Positions 51,195 through 59,764 of a stretch of 64,000 bases of DNA are shown here, piece by piece. The notes beneath the pieces were generated by a model, which had not been told where the DNA came from, searched no databases, and saw only the letters and a list, made by a program, of their open reading frames with translations. Numbering within the stretch: the stretch's first letter is position 1; each line of letters begins with the position of its first letter. The translations under genes and the position numbers were made by a program. Source of the DNA: Paracoccus onubensis (lineage in GTDB: Bacteria; Pseudomonadota; Alphaproteobacteria; Rhodobacterales; Rhodobacteraceae); assembly GCF_003591515.1 (NCBI RefSeq), contig NZ_QZCG01000014.1, positions 1 through 64,000 of the forward strand, given 5' to 3'.

Positions 51195-52217
51195 ATGCGC
51201 GTTTACTATGATCGCGATTGCGATGTGAACCTGATCAAGGACAAGAAGGTGGCGATCCTCGGCTATGGCAGCCAGGGACATGCCCATGCGCTTAACCTGC
51301 GTGACAGCGGCGCGAAGAATGTCGTGATCGCTTTGCGCGAAGGCAGCCCCTCGGCGGCCAAGGCCGAAGCGGAAGGGCTGAAGGTGATGGGCATCGCCGA
51401 GGCCGCCGCCTGGTGCGACCTGATCATGTTCACCATGCCGGATGAATTGCAGGCGGAAACCTACCGCAAACATGTCCATGACAATCTGCGCGAAGGTGCT
51501 GCGATTGCCTTCGCCCACGGCCTGAACGTGCATTTCGGCCTGATCGAGCCGAAACCCGGCGTGGACGTCATCATGATGGCCCCGAAAGGCCCCGGTCACA
51601 CCGTGCGCGGCGAATATGTCAAGGGCGGCGGCGTGCCCTGCCTTGTGGCCGTGCATAACGATGCATCGGGCAAGGCGATGGATCTTGGCCTGTCCTATTG
51701 CTCGGCTATCGGCGGCGGGCGCTCGGGCATCATCGAGACGAATTTCCGCGAGGAATGCGAAACCGACCTGTTCGGCGAGCAGGCAGTTCTGTGCGGCGGA
51801 CTTGTCGAACTGATCCGCATGGGCTTCGAGACGCTGGTCGAAGCCGGGTACGAGCCGGAAATGGCCTATTTCGAGTGCCTGCACGAGGTCAAGCTGATCG
51901 TCGATCTGATCTATGAGGGCGGCATCGCCAACATGAACTATTCGATCTCGAACACCGCCGAATATGGTGAATATGTCAGCGGCCCGCGCATCCTGCCCTA
52001 TGACGAGACCAAGGCCCGGATGAAAGCGGTTCTGAAGGACATCCAGTCCGGCAAGTTCGTCCGCGACTTTATGCAGGAAAACAGCGTCGGGCAGCCGATG
52101 TTCAAGGCGACACGCCGTATCAATGACGAGCATCAGATCGAACAGGTCGGCGCGAAACTGCGTGAAATGATGCCCTGGATCAGCAAGGGCAAGATGGTTG
52201 ACCGCAGCCGCAACTGA
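51195..52217 (+). CDS. ilvC: Ketol-acid reductoisomerase
   Basis: 340 residues, class I short form. The N-terminal Rossmann motif is GYGSQGHAHALNLRDSG, and the metal site in the knotted domain includes DLFGEQAVLCGG and ECLHEVKLIVDLIYEGG. It catalyses the second shared step of valine, leucine and isoleucine synthesis with NADPH and magnesium. A clear terminator follows. Confidence 0.97.
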   Translation: MRVYYDRDCDVNLIKDKKVAILGYGSQGHAHALNLRDSGAKNVVIALREGSPSAAKAEAEGLKVMGIAEAAAWCDLIMFTMPDELQAETYRKHVHDNLREGAAIAFAHGLNVHFGLIEPKPGVDVIMMAPKGPGHTVRGEYVKGGGVPCLVAVHNDASGKAMDLGLSYCSAIGGGRSGIIETNFREECETDLFGEQAVLCGGLVELIRMGFETLVEAGYEPEMAYFECLHEVKLIVDLIYEGGIANMNYSISNTAEYGEYVSGPRILPYDETKARMKAVLKDIQSGKFVRDFMQENSVGQPMFKATRRINDEHQIEQVGAKLREMMPWISKGKMVDRSRN

Positions 52218-52223
52218 TCACTG

Positions 52224-52248
52224 AAAAGGGGGCCACGGCCCCCTTTTT
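52224..52248 (+). terminator. Rho-independent terminator of ilvC
   Basis: A-rich lead, stem GGGGGCC/GGCCCCC with a very small loop, then TTTTT, seven bases after the stop. Confidence 0.93.
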
Positions 52249-52282
52249 CCCGCTATCGCCAAGCTGCGACAACCGCCTGCAG

Positions 52283-52918
52283 CTACCAGCGAAGCAGCGA
52301 CCTGCCTGCAATCGCGCCGAGCGCGGCGACGATCAGTATTCCCAGACTGTACCAGATCAGAAAGAACAGCGGCTCATCCTCATTGCAATGCAGGGCATAG
52401 ACCGCCGCAGCGAATCCCCCCACGGCCAGACCTGTACAGGCCCCGCTCAACCCGGGCGCGGGGCTTGCCCCGTCCTGCAATACCCAAAGCGCGGTTCCCA
52501 GAGGCAGGATCGAGATGCCGACAATCGCGGTCAGGCAAACAAAGCGCGAGTTCCCCCACATATCCGGCATAAGCTGATCGGCAGGCGTTCCCATGATCGA
52601 CAACAGCAGCCACAGAACCGCCCCCATTCCGACCGCAAGCGCCATCCACAGAATGGGAACCCGCCAGGTGACCGGGCGGGACAAGGCTATCGCGGCAAGC
52701 AGCGCCGGTATCGCGATACCAAGCGGCAACAGCCATTTCATCGCGGTGACGGGCGCAGTCATGGCTTGCAGCAAATCGTCGCGGACACCCAGTATCAGCA
52801 AGGCGATGGCCGCCGCCGCCAGCAACCACAGCCCTGACATTCCCATGACGCGCGGCGAGATCGGGCGCGGCGGCGTATCGTCAAAGGCAAGCACAGAGAC
52901 CAGTTGATCAGTATTCAT
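52283..52918 (-). CDS. DUF1109 membrane anti-sigma factor (NrsF-like)
   Basis: 211 residues from ATG 52918, overlapping the sigma gene's stop by four bases; the longer frame lies inside the sigma gene. Six hydrophobic segments fill most of the protein after a short soluble N-terminus (MNTDQLVSVLAFDDTPPRP). VYALHCNEDEPLFFLIWYSLGI is the conserved DUF1109 segment with the Cys. In Caulobacter a DUF1109 protein sequesters the ECF factor SigF at the membrane, so the same role is inferred here. Confidence 0.88.
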   Translation of the reverse strand: MNTDQLVSVLAFDDTPPRPISPRVMGMSGLWLLAAAAIALLILGVRDDLLQAMTAPVTAMKWLLPLGIAIPALLAAIALSRPVTWRVPILWMALAVGMGAVLWLLLSIMGTPADQLMPDMWGNSRFVCLTAIVGISILPLGTALWVLQDGASPAPGLSGACTGLAVGGFAAAVYALHCNEDEPLFFLIWYSLGILIVAALGAIAGRSLLRW

Positions 52919-53478
52919 AGCCCCTCCTCCCGGCGGATCGCGGCAAGGCGTTTCAACGCGCGGTGCAGCGCCACGCGCAGCGCCCCCGGGGCAAGCCCGA
53001 GACGGCGGCCGCATTCGTCATTCCCATGCCCGTCCAGCGCAAGGCAGCGCAGCAATGCCGCGTCACGTTCCGGCAGACGATCGATCAGCGTTTCGGCGTC
53101 ACGGCTTTCCATCGGATCGATATCTGGTTCGGGCTGGGGCAAATCGGCGAATGCCTCGACCGGCATGGAAATTTCCCGGCCGCTCCGGCGAAAAGCATCC
53201 ACGATCTTGTGCCGCGCGATCGCATAGACCCATGGCCGCAACGGCAATTCTGGTTTCCAGGTTCCCCGCTTCAGGTGAATTGCCATCAATGTGTCCTGCA
53301 CGACATCCTCACACCAGTCCATACCCATCCCGGATGCCCGCGACCGGACGATCCCGCGCAGCACCGGCACCATTTCCGACAGCAGATGCCGATATGCCGC
53401 GGCATCGCCATGCAGGGACGCCCGCATCATCTCCGACCAGTCGGATTTATCTGCTGACGCGGTTTTATCGTCCTGCAT
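52915..53478 (-). CDS. ECF-type RNA polymerase sigma factor (SigF-like)
   Basis: 187 residues. Region 2 has DWCEDVVQDTLMAIHLKRGTW and LRPWVYAIARHKIVDAFRR; region 4 has LPERDAALLRCLALDGHGNDECGRRLGLAPGALRVALHRALKRL. It is paired with a DUF1109 anti-sigma in the order sigma then anti-sigma. A GTAACG-N16-CGTA motif just upstream fits autoregulation. The start is uncertain: ATG 53478 has no Shine-Dalgarno and lies close to the predicted -10, so Met 17 or 18 near 53430, next to GGAG, is an alternative. Confidence 0.9.
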   Translation of the reverse strand: MQDDKTASADKSDWSEMMRASLHGDAAAYRHLLSEMVPVLRGIVRSRASGMGMDWCEDVVQDTLMAIHLKRGTWKPELPLRPWVYAIARHKIVDAFRRSGREISMPVEAFADLPQPEPDIDPMESRDAETLIDRLPERDAALLRCLALDGHGNDECGRRLGLAPGALRVALHRALKRLAAIRREEGL

Positions 53479-53488
53479 CTGTCAAACC

Positions 53489-53514
53489 TACGTTGCCTGT
53501 ATGGAAATCGTTAC
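53489..53514 (-). promoter_or_regulatory. Candidate ECF (SigF-type) promoter
   Basis: On the minus strand, GTAACG (53514-53509) is followed after exactly 16 bases by CGTA (53492-53489). SigF of Caulobacter recognises GTAACC-N16-CGAA. The placement upstream of the sigma gene supports autoregulation. Confidence 0.65.
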
Positions 53515-53602
53515 ACGCCGCCCGGTGAAAATGGCAATATTCACAATCAGTTTACGCGATTCCGCCGAAACCGGGCGATGGCTATCACCCGTGCGAACCG
53601 CC

Positions 53603-54112
53603 CTAAGAGGCATTCCGTCGCACCAGTTTGACCGATTTCTGCACCAGAAGCTTGCGGCGCAAAGGCGACAGGTGATCGACGTAAAGGCGCCCGTTCAGAT
53701 GGTCGATCTGATGCTGCACGCTGGTCGCCCAGAGCCCGATGAAGTCCCGCTCTTCCATTTCCCCGGCATCGTTCATGAAACGCGTCGTAACCGCCCGGGG
53801 CCGCTCGATCCGGGCGAAAACGCCGGGCAGATTCGGGCTGGCCTCGTCGTGGCTACGCAGCTTCACGCTGGCATGCAGGATCTCGGGATTGGCCATCCGC
53901 ACCGCTTCCCGACGGGTCTGCGACGCGTCCACGACCGCAAGCCGCAGCATGATCCCGATCTGCGGCGCGGCCAGCCCGACTCCGGGCATCGCCTCCATCG
54001 TCTCGATCATGTCGTCCCAGATCATCCGCACCGTCTCGGTCACCGCCTCGACCGGTCCGGCCGGAATATGCAGGCGGCGATCCGAATATGGCAGGAAGGC
54101 CCGGACCGTCAC
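53603..54112 (-). CDS. Peptide deformylase-like protein lacking key catalytic residues
   Basis: 169 residues from GTG 54112; the longer frame includes a dispersed repeat. The deformylase fold is clear: PGVGLAAPQIGIMLRLAVVD (motif 1), then DEASPNLPGVF where motif 2 is normally EGCLSxP, and QHQIDHLNG where motif 3 is normally QHELDHL. So the zinc-binding Cys is replaced by Ser and the catalytic Glu by Gln, while the two His remain. It sits just downstream of an intact deformylase gene on the same strand. It is probably not a functional deformylase, or has a different chemistry. Confidence 0.88.
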   Translation of the reverse strand: MTVRAFLPYSDRRLHIPAGPVEAVTETVRMIWDDMIETMEAMPGVGLAAPQIGIMLRLAVVDASQTRREAVRMANPEILHASVKLRSHDEASPNLPGVFARIERPRAVTTRFMNDAGEMEERDFIGLWATSVQHQIDHLNGRLYVDHLSPLRRKLLVQKSVKLVRRNAS

Positions 54113-54147
54113 GCCCCGCGCCCGCCATCGACCTCGGAAAGCGTCCG

Positions 54148-54192
54148 CTTCTTCTTTGTCCAAATATCTCGGGGTCCGGGGCAGAGCCCCGG
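54148..54192 (-). repeat. Dispersed hairpin/'AGATATTTG' repeat, copy 4 (inverted)
   Basis: Read on the minus strand: hairpin CCGGGGC/GCCCCGG, then GACCCCGAGATATTTGG and ACAAAGAAGAAG. It lies between the two deformylase genes. Confidence 0.85.
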
Positions 54193-54238
54193 CCTGCGCG
54201 GGACGCAATCCCACTGCATCCCGGCGGATTTCCGGTAT

Positions 54239-54757
54239 CTAGCCACGCACCCGTTCCCGCTTCAGCTTGACCATTCTGCGCGTGATCATCTGCCGCTTGA
54301 TCGCCGAGAGATAATCGATGAACAGCACCCCGTTCAGGTGATCCAGCTCATGCTGGGCGCAGGTCGCCCACAGCCCGTCGAACTCCTGTTCGTGGCTCTT
54401 TCCGTCCAGCCCGAGCCAGCGCATCTTCACCTGCGCGGGGCGGGTTACCTCGGCATATTGTTCGGGAATCGACAGGCAACCTTCCTCATGGACGTTCTTT
54501 TCCTCGGATTCCCATGTCACCTCGGGATTGATCAGCACCATCGGCTGCCGCTCGGCCTCGGGATCGCGATTGGCATCCATGACGAACATCCGTTGCAGCA
54601 CGCCGATCTGCGGCGCGGCAAGTCCGATGCCCGGCGCTTCATACATCGTGGCAAGCATATCGCTTGCCAGCGTCTCGATCTCGGGCGTGACGCGGGCAAT
54701 GGGTTCCGCAAGCTTCTTCAGCCGCGGATCGGGATGGATCAGGATCGGTCTCAACAT
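54239..54757 (-). CDS. def: Peptide deformylase
   Basis: 172 residues from ATG 54757, with AAGG eight bases upstream; the longer frame is not supported. All three motifs are canonical: GIGLAAPQIG, EEGCLSIPEQ (zinc Cys), and QHELDHLNG (two zinc His and catalytic Glu). It removes the formyl group from nascent proteins. The intact enzyme makes the degenerate neighbour dispensable for deformylation. The C-terminus LKRERVRG is basic. Confidence 0.96.
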   Translation of the reverse strand: MLRPILIHPDPRLKKLAEPIARVTPEIETLASDMLATMYEAPGIGLAAPQIGVLQRMFVMDANRDPEAERQPMVLINPEVTWESEEKNVHEEGCLSIPEQYAEVTRPAQVKMRWLGLDGKSHEQEFDGLWATCAQHELDHLNGVLFIDYLSAIKRQMITRRMVKLKRERVRG

Positions 54758-54846
54758 CGTCATGGCCTTGCATTTAGGGCAAGGCTTCACCTTCCGCAAC
54801 AAGCAGCGTATGGATGGCACAAAACGCGACACCAAGGGAGCCCGCC

Positions 54847-56031
54847 ATGACCCAGCCCGATTTCGACGAGGTGATAGACCGTATCGGCACGCATTGCTCG
54901 AAATGGGACGATATGGAGGCGCATTACGGCGTCGCCCCCGGCGAAGGCGGATTGGCGATGTGGGTGGCGGATATGGATTTCCGGCCGCCAGCCGCCGTCC
55001 AGCGCGCCGTGGAAGCAACCGCTACGCATGGCATCTATGGCTATCCCGGTGCGCATGCTCCCTATCTCGAAGCGATCCGGTGGTGGATGGCGAACCGCCA
55101 CGATTGGCAGATCGAGACCAGCTGGATCCTGACCTGCGCCGGTCTGGTCAATGGCGTGGCCATGGCGCTGGATGCCTTTACTGCTCCGGGCGATGGCGTC
55201 GTCGTGATGAGCCCCGTCTATCACGCCTTTGGCCGCGTGGTCCGGGCCAGCGGGCGCGAATTGGTGGAACTGCCGCTGGCACAGGAAAACGGTCAGTACC
55301 GGATGGACTGGAGCCGCTGGGAAACCATGCTCAGCGGCAATGAAAAACTGCTGATCCTGTGTTCGCCTCATAATCCCGGCGGCCGCGTCTGGAGCGAAGA
55401 AGAACTGCGCGAGGTCGCCGATTTCTGTACCCGCCACGACTTGATTCTGGTTTCCGACGATATCCATTGCGATCTGGTCATGCCGGGGCACCGCCATCGC
55501 ATGATCGCCGCCCTGATTCCCGAAATCCGCGACCGTCTGGTCACGCTGACCGCCGCGACCAAAAGCTTCAATATCGCAGGTGCCCATATCGGCAACGCGA
55601 TCATCGCCGATGACGATCTGCGCGGCAAATTCAAGGGTGCCCTGATGGCGCGCGGCATCTCGCCGGGGTTGTTCGGCATGGATATGGTCACTGCCGCCTA
55701 TTCGGCCGAGGGCGCGGAATGGGTGGATGCCCTGACCGCCTATCTCGACGGCAATCGCCGGGTTTTCGATGACGGGGTGAACGCCATTCCCGGCCTGTGC
55801 TCGATGCCCTTGCAGGCAACCTACCTGTCATGGGTCGATTTTTCGGGCACCGGGATGAGCACCGCCGAATTCACTGCCCGCGTTCAGAACTCTGCCCGTA
55901 TCGCAGCCAATCACGGCACGAGCTTCGGTCAGGGCGGCGAAAACTTCCTGCGATTCAACATCGCCACGCCGCGAGCCCGCGTGACGCAGGCCGTCAAACA
56001 ATTGCAGGACGCCTTTTCCGATCTGCAATGA
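54847..56031 (+). CDS. MalY/PatB-type PLP-dependent aminotransferase (cystathionine beta-lyase)
   Basis: 394 residues from ATG 54847 (AGGGAG upstream). It begins FDEVIDRIGTHCSKWDDMEAHYG and has LAMWVADMDF, the PatB signature, CSPHNPGGRVW (substrate Asn), LVSDDIHCDLV (PLP Asp), and TAATKSFNIAGAHIG with the PLP-binding Lys. It splits cystathionine or cysteine-type C-S bonds. It overlaps the following L,D-transpeptidase gene as ATGA and is divergent from def. Confidence 0.9.
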   Translation: MTQPDFDEVIDRIGTHCSKWDDMEAHYGVAPGEGGLAMWVADMDFRPPAAVQRAVEATATHGIYGYPGAHAPYLEAIRWWMANRHDWQIETSWILTCAGLVNGVAMALDAFTAPGDGVVVMSPVYHAFGRVVRASGRELVELPLAQENGQYRMDWSRWETMLSGNEKLLILCSPHNPGGRVWSEEELREVADFCTRHDLILVSDDIHCDLVMPGHRHRMIAALIPEIRDRLVTLTAATKSFNIAGAHIGNAIIADDDLRGKFKGALMARGISPGLFGMDMVTAAYSAEGAEWVDALTAYLDGNRRVFDDGVNAIPGLCSMPLQATYLSWVDFSGTGMSTAEFTARVQNSARIAANHGTSFGQGGENFLRFNIATPRARVTQAVKQLQDAFSDLQ

Positions 56032-56576
56032 AGCTGCTGGCGCGCCTCTTCTCGGGGCTGACGCTGATCGCGGTGATCTGCGGGATATGGGCGGCATTGC
56101 TTCCGCAGCGCCCCGGCCCGACCGACCGGGTCGCGCCGCAGGAAACCACGTTGAACGGGCCCGTCACCCGTATCCTGATCGAGAAATCCGCCCGCCGCAT
56201 GACGGTTTTCCGGGACGATGCGGCGCTAAAGACCTATCGCATCGCGCTTGGCTTCGCGCCGGAAGGCGACAAGCGCCGGGAGGGCGATGGCAAGACGCCC
56301 GAGGGAATTTTCCGCATCGATCGCCTGAACAGGCAAAGCGCCTATCATCTCTCGCTGGGGATCGATTATCCGCAGACCGAACACCGCACCCGCGCCGCCG
56401 CCGAGGGCCTTGATCCCGGCGGCGACATCTTCATTCACGGTCAGCCGAACCAGCTGCCAGAGGGCATCACCCTGCCGGGCGACTGGACCGCCGGATGCAT
56501 CGCCGTCTCGAACACCGAAATCGCCGAGCTTTTCGCTGCGGCATCCGTCGGCACCAGTGTCGAGATCCGGCCCTGA
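56028..56576 (+). CDS. L,D-transpeptidase (YkuD family)
   Basis: 182 residues starting at ATG 56028, which overlaps the previous stop. One N-terminal membrane anchor or signal (LLARLFSGLTLIAVICGIWAALL), then the YkuD domain (about 45-182) with DIFIHGQPNQ and DWTAGCIAVSNTEI: the Cys of AGC is the nucleophile and His of IHG its partner. It would form or edit peptidoglycan cross-links or anchor proteins, in the periplasm. The usual Arg after the Cys motif is replaced by Val-Ser in this subgroup. Confidence 0.9.
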   Translation: MKLLARLFSGLTLIAVICGIWAALLPQRPGPTDRVAPQETTLNGPVTRILIEKSARRMTVFRDDAALKTYRIALGFAPEGDKRREGDGKTPEGIFRIDRLNRQSAYHLSLGIDYPQTEHRTRAAAEGLDPGGDIFIHGQPNQLPEGITLPGDWTAGCIAVSNTEIAELFAAASVGTSVEIRP

Positions 56577-56582
56577 CCAGAC

Positions 56583-58091
56583 TCAGGCTGACGCAACCGC
56601 GAATTCCGTCATCATACCCGTTTCCAGATGCGGCATATGATGGCAATGCAGCATCCACCGCGCAGCCTCGCCCGCATCCAGCGCGACCGTCACCATCGCC
56701 ATCGGCGGCACATAAACCGTGTCGCGCCTTGCGCCACTGATCCGTTGCCCATTGATCTCGACCACCTGAAAGACATGCCCGTGCAGATGCATCGGATGCC
56801 CCATCATCGACATATTGTGGAACGTGATCTCGACACGCTCGCCGGATTGCGCCTCGACCGGGATATGCTCGCCCCAGGTCTTGCCCGAGATGGTCCAGCG
56901 ATATGGCTGCATCGAGCCGCCAAGCATCAGCATATGGTTGCGGTCCACCTTGCGAGCGGGCAGCGGCGCAAGTGCGACCAGCCGTGTTTCCTGGGCAAGA
57001 TCGACGTCAAAGGCCGGCGCGGCCTCTGCCGCCAGCATATCCAGCTTCGTCACCCGGGCTTCGCTTGTGGCAAGGATCAGCCCGGTACGCTCGCGCGCGC
57101 CTTCCCGCAACGCAAGGACAGGCCAGACTCCGGCGCCGGACAGATCAAGATCCAGATCCAGCCGCTGCCCCATGGCAAGGCCAAACCGCGACCCGGTGAC
57201 AGGTTCCACCGCATGACCGTCCACCGCGACCAGCGATGCCTCGATCTCACCGGTATCGATCCAGAAAACCGTCGCGGCCGAAGCGTTTATCACCCTCAGA
57301 CGTACCCGTCCATCACGCTCGACCCGCACCAGTTCGGGGTCGGACAATGTGCGGTCATTCGCGAGATAGGCATCCCAGTCATAGTCGTTCAGATCCATGT
57401 CCTGCATGTTCATCCCCTGCATGGGCATGTCATGTTCTTCTTTCGCCGCCGTTCCGGGCACCTCCATCCGGCCGTGGTCCATACCAGACATCGGCGGCTG
57501 CTCCTCCATCGGCATCCCGCCATGATGGCCGCCGTTCCGGGCATGCCCGCCCGCGATCTCCTCAAGCACCTCTGCCGGTGATTTGAAGGCGAAATCATGC
57601 AGGAACATCACTACTTCCTGACGATCCGCTGCAAGATCCTCTTCGCTGCGCACGATCAGGGGCGCGGCAAGAAGCCTCATCTCTTGCATGGGGATATGCG
57701 CATGCATCCAGAAGGTCCCTGGAAGCGCGGCATAATCATAGCTTCGGGTTTCGCCGGGCTTCAATGCGGGCATCGGCATATCGGGCACGCCGTCCTGCTT
57801 ATTCGGCGGGATCTGGCCATGCCAGTGAATCAGGGTCGGATCGGGCAGGTCATTCGTCAGATCGACCCTGAATCTCTGTCCGGGATCAAGCGTCAGACCC
57901 TGCCCCGAGGGACCTTCAAGGCCCCATACCGTCGCGGCCCGGCCATTTATGTCAAGCACTCGGCTGGTGGCGGCAAGGCGCGTCGTGGGGCCCGTCTTGG
58001 GTGTCTGCCCCATGCCCATGCGCGGAAATTGCGCAGCCGCAGTGGCTGCAACGCTCGCGGCAAGCAAGCCGCGTCTGGTAAAATCGGTCAT
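56583..58091 (-). CDS. Tat-exported multicopper oxidase (CueO/CopA-like)
   Basis: 502 residues. The signal has TRRGLLAASVAATAAA (twin-arginine). The four copper-binding His motifs are present: HWHG, WMHAH, HPMHLHGHVF and HCHHMPHLETGM. A Met/His-rich insert at about 185-240 (GGHHGGMPMEEQPPM and HDMPMQGMNMQDMD) resembles the copper-binding insert of CueO. It oxidises cuprous ion in the periplasm and protects against copper. GGAG lies six bases before the ATG. The small Cys/Met-rich protein upstream on the same strand may be its partner. Confidence 0.92.
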   Translation of the reverse strand: MTDFTRRGLLAASVAATAAAQFPRMGMGQTPKTGPTTRLAATSRVLDINGRAATVWGLEGPSGQGLTLDPGQRFRVDLTNDLPDPTLIHWHGQIPPNKQDGVPDMPMPALKPGETRSYDYAALPGTFWMHAHIPMQEMRLLAAPLIVRSEEDLAADRQEVVMFLHDFAFKSPAEVLEEIAGGHARNGGHHGGMPMEEQPPMSGMDHGRMEVPGTAAKEEHDMPMQGMNMQDMDLNDYDWDAYLANDRTLSDPELVRVERDGRVRLRVINASAATVFWIDTGEIEASLVAVDGHAVEPVTGSRFGLAMGQRLDLDLDLSGAGVWPVLALREGARERTGLILATSEARVTKLDMLAAEAAPAFDVDLAQETRLVALAPLPARKVDRNHMLMLGGSMQPYRWTISGKTWGEHIPVEAQSGERVEITFHNMSMMGHPMHLHGHVFQVVEINGQRISGARRDTVYVPPMAMVTVALDAGEAARWMLHCHHMPHLETGMMTEFAVASA

Positions 58092-58170
58092 ATCTGTCTC
58101 CGATAGAAACGGGAATTTCCGTTCCCGTCTGAAATTCCTGGGAAATACACGTCACAAGGGACGCGGGACT

Positions 58171-58557
58171 TCAGAGAGACAGGAGTTTCGGCGGCGGATC
58201 GTTGACCGGCAAAGACAGCCCGCGCGCAACCGCCGCTGGCGGCAAATCATGAATTCCTGCCGCAAGCTCCGCGACGGGAACGGCCTCGTCAGCCGTCAAT
58301 CCCGGGCAATTCCACATGCAACAGCTACTGCTGCTGGTCGGACACTTGATTCGATGAGAATTATGATCGCTCATCGAATCACGTGCCCCGTCATCGGTGG
58401 CGACATGATCATGAGGCGTAATCGACTGACCCGACATCTCGGGCATTACATCCTGCTGCATCTGTGCGAAAGACATATCGGCGGAATGCACCGCAACCTG
58501 AATTGGCGCGAAGCCAAGCAACAGAAAAAACATTGTCGAAAAAATCTTCCGCCACAT
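58171..58557 (-). CDS. Small secreted His/Met/Cys-rich protein upstream of the copper oxidase
   Basis: 128 residues from ATG 58557, where a signal peptide begins (MWRKIFSTMFFLLLGFAPIQVAVHS); the longer frame has no support. The mature part contains Met and His clusters (MSFAQMQQDVMPEMSG, HDHVATDD, SDHNSHRIK) and a Cys group CPTSSSSCCMWNC, and ends PPPKLLSL. I do not recognise a named family. The residue content and its place 80 bases upstream of the multicopper oxidase suggest copper binding or delivery. Confidence 0.65.
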   Translation of the reverse strand: MWRKIFSTMFFLLLGFAPIQVAVHSADMSFAQMQQDVMPEMSGQSITPHDHVATDDGARDSMSDHNSHRIKCPTSSSSCCMWNCPGLTADEAVPVAELAAGIHDLPPAAVARGLSLPVNDPPPKLLSL

Positions 58558-58711
58558 GCGGAACAGATAACCTCGTGCAAAACCTTTGCCAAGAGCGGCA
58601 GCCTGCCACTCTGCCCCACGCTGGGCCCGGATCACATTCGCCGCGTTGCAATTCGCCCGCCCTGCCCGCATATAGGGGGCGCAAAGCGAACAAGCCCGGA
58701 GCATATTGCGC

Positions 58712-59671
58712 ATGGTCTATCTCGATTTCGAAAAACCGCTGGCCGATGTAGAGGGCAAGGCCGAAGAACTTCGCGTCATGGCCCGGAAATCGGAAGATGC
58801 CGTGGATGTCGAAAAAGAGGCGGCCGCGCTGGACAAGAAAGCCGGTGATCTGCTGAGGGATCTGTACAAGAACCTGGATCCATGGCGCAAAACGCAGGTT
58901 GCCCGGCATCCCGACCGGCCGCATTGCCGCAATTATATCGAGATGCTGTTCACCGAATTCACACCGCTGGCCGGTGACCGCGCATTCGGCGACGACCATG
59001 CCGTGATGGGCGGGCTGGCACGTTTCAACGATGCCCCATGCGTGGTGATCGGCCACGAAAAAGGCCATGATACGCAATCACGCATCCATCACAATTTCGG
59101 CATGGCCCGGCCGGAAGGCTATCGCAAAGCGATCCGCCTGATGGATCTGGCGCATCGCTTCGGTCTGCCGGTCATCACCATCGTGGACACGCCCGGCGCC
59201 TATCCCGGCAAGGGGGCCGAGGAACGCGGCCAGTCCGAAGCCATTGCCCGCTGCACGCAGAAATGCCTTGAAATCGGCGTCCCGCTGGTCAGCGTCATCA
59301 TAGGCGAAGGCGGCTCGGGCGGGGCGGTAGCATTCGCGACCGCCAACCGGATCGCCATGCTGGAACATTCGATCTACTCGGTCATCTCGCCAGAGGGCTG
59401 CGCGTCGATCCTGTGGAAGGATGCGGAGAAGATGCGCGATGCAGCGACGGCGCTGCGCCTGACCGCACAGGATCTGAAGAAACTCGAAGTGATCGACAGG
59501 ATCATCTCTGAACCTCTGGGCGGCGCTCAACGCGATCCCGGCGCCGCGATCGGAGCGGTCGGCACAGGAATTCAGGCCATGCTCGAAGAGCTTGCGGGCA
59601 AGACAGCTGCGGAACTGATCAGTGATCGCCGGCAGAAATTCCTGTCGATGGGTTCGAAATCGCTGGCATAA
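58712..59671 (+). CDS. accA: Acetyl-CoA carboxylase, carboxyltransferase alpha subunit
   Basis: 319 residues from ATG 58712. It begins MVYLDFEKPLADVEGKAEELR, and has PHCRNYIEMLF, PVITIVDTPGAYPGKGAEERGQSEAIA and GEGGSGGAVAFATANRI, as AccA does. The subunit pairs with AccD, encoded elsewhere, to make malonyl-CoA for fatty acid synthesis. It is not obviously in an operon; it is divergent from the copper genes. Confidence 0.96.
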   Translation: MVYLDFEKPLADVEGKAEELRVMARKSEDAVDVEKEAAALDKKAGDLLRDLYKNLDPWRKTQVARHPDRPHCRNYIEMLFTEFTPLAGDRAFGDDHAVMGGLARFNDAPCVVIGHEKGHDTQSRIHHNFGMARPEGYRKAIRLMDLAHRFGLPVITIVDTPGAYPGKGAEERGQSEAIARCTQKCLEIGVPLVSVIIGEGGSGGAVAFATANRIAMLEHSIYSVISPEGCASILWKDAEKMRDAATALRLTAQDLKKLEVIDRIISEPLGGAQRDPGAAIGAVGTGIQAMLEELAGKTAAELISDRRQKFLSMGSKSLA

Positions 59672-59764
59672 GGATGCCGGCGAAGCTGCCCTGAACGGCT
59701 CCAGACAAAAATCGCAGAGGTTTCCCGCAGGATTTGTTATACTCTTCCCACCGGGAGGAGAATC

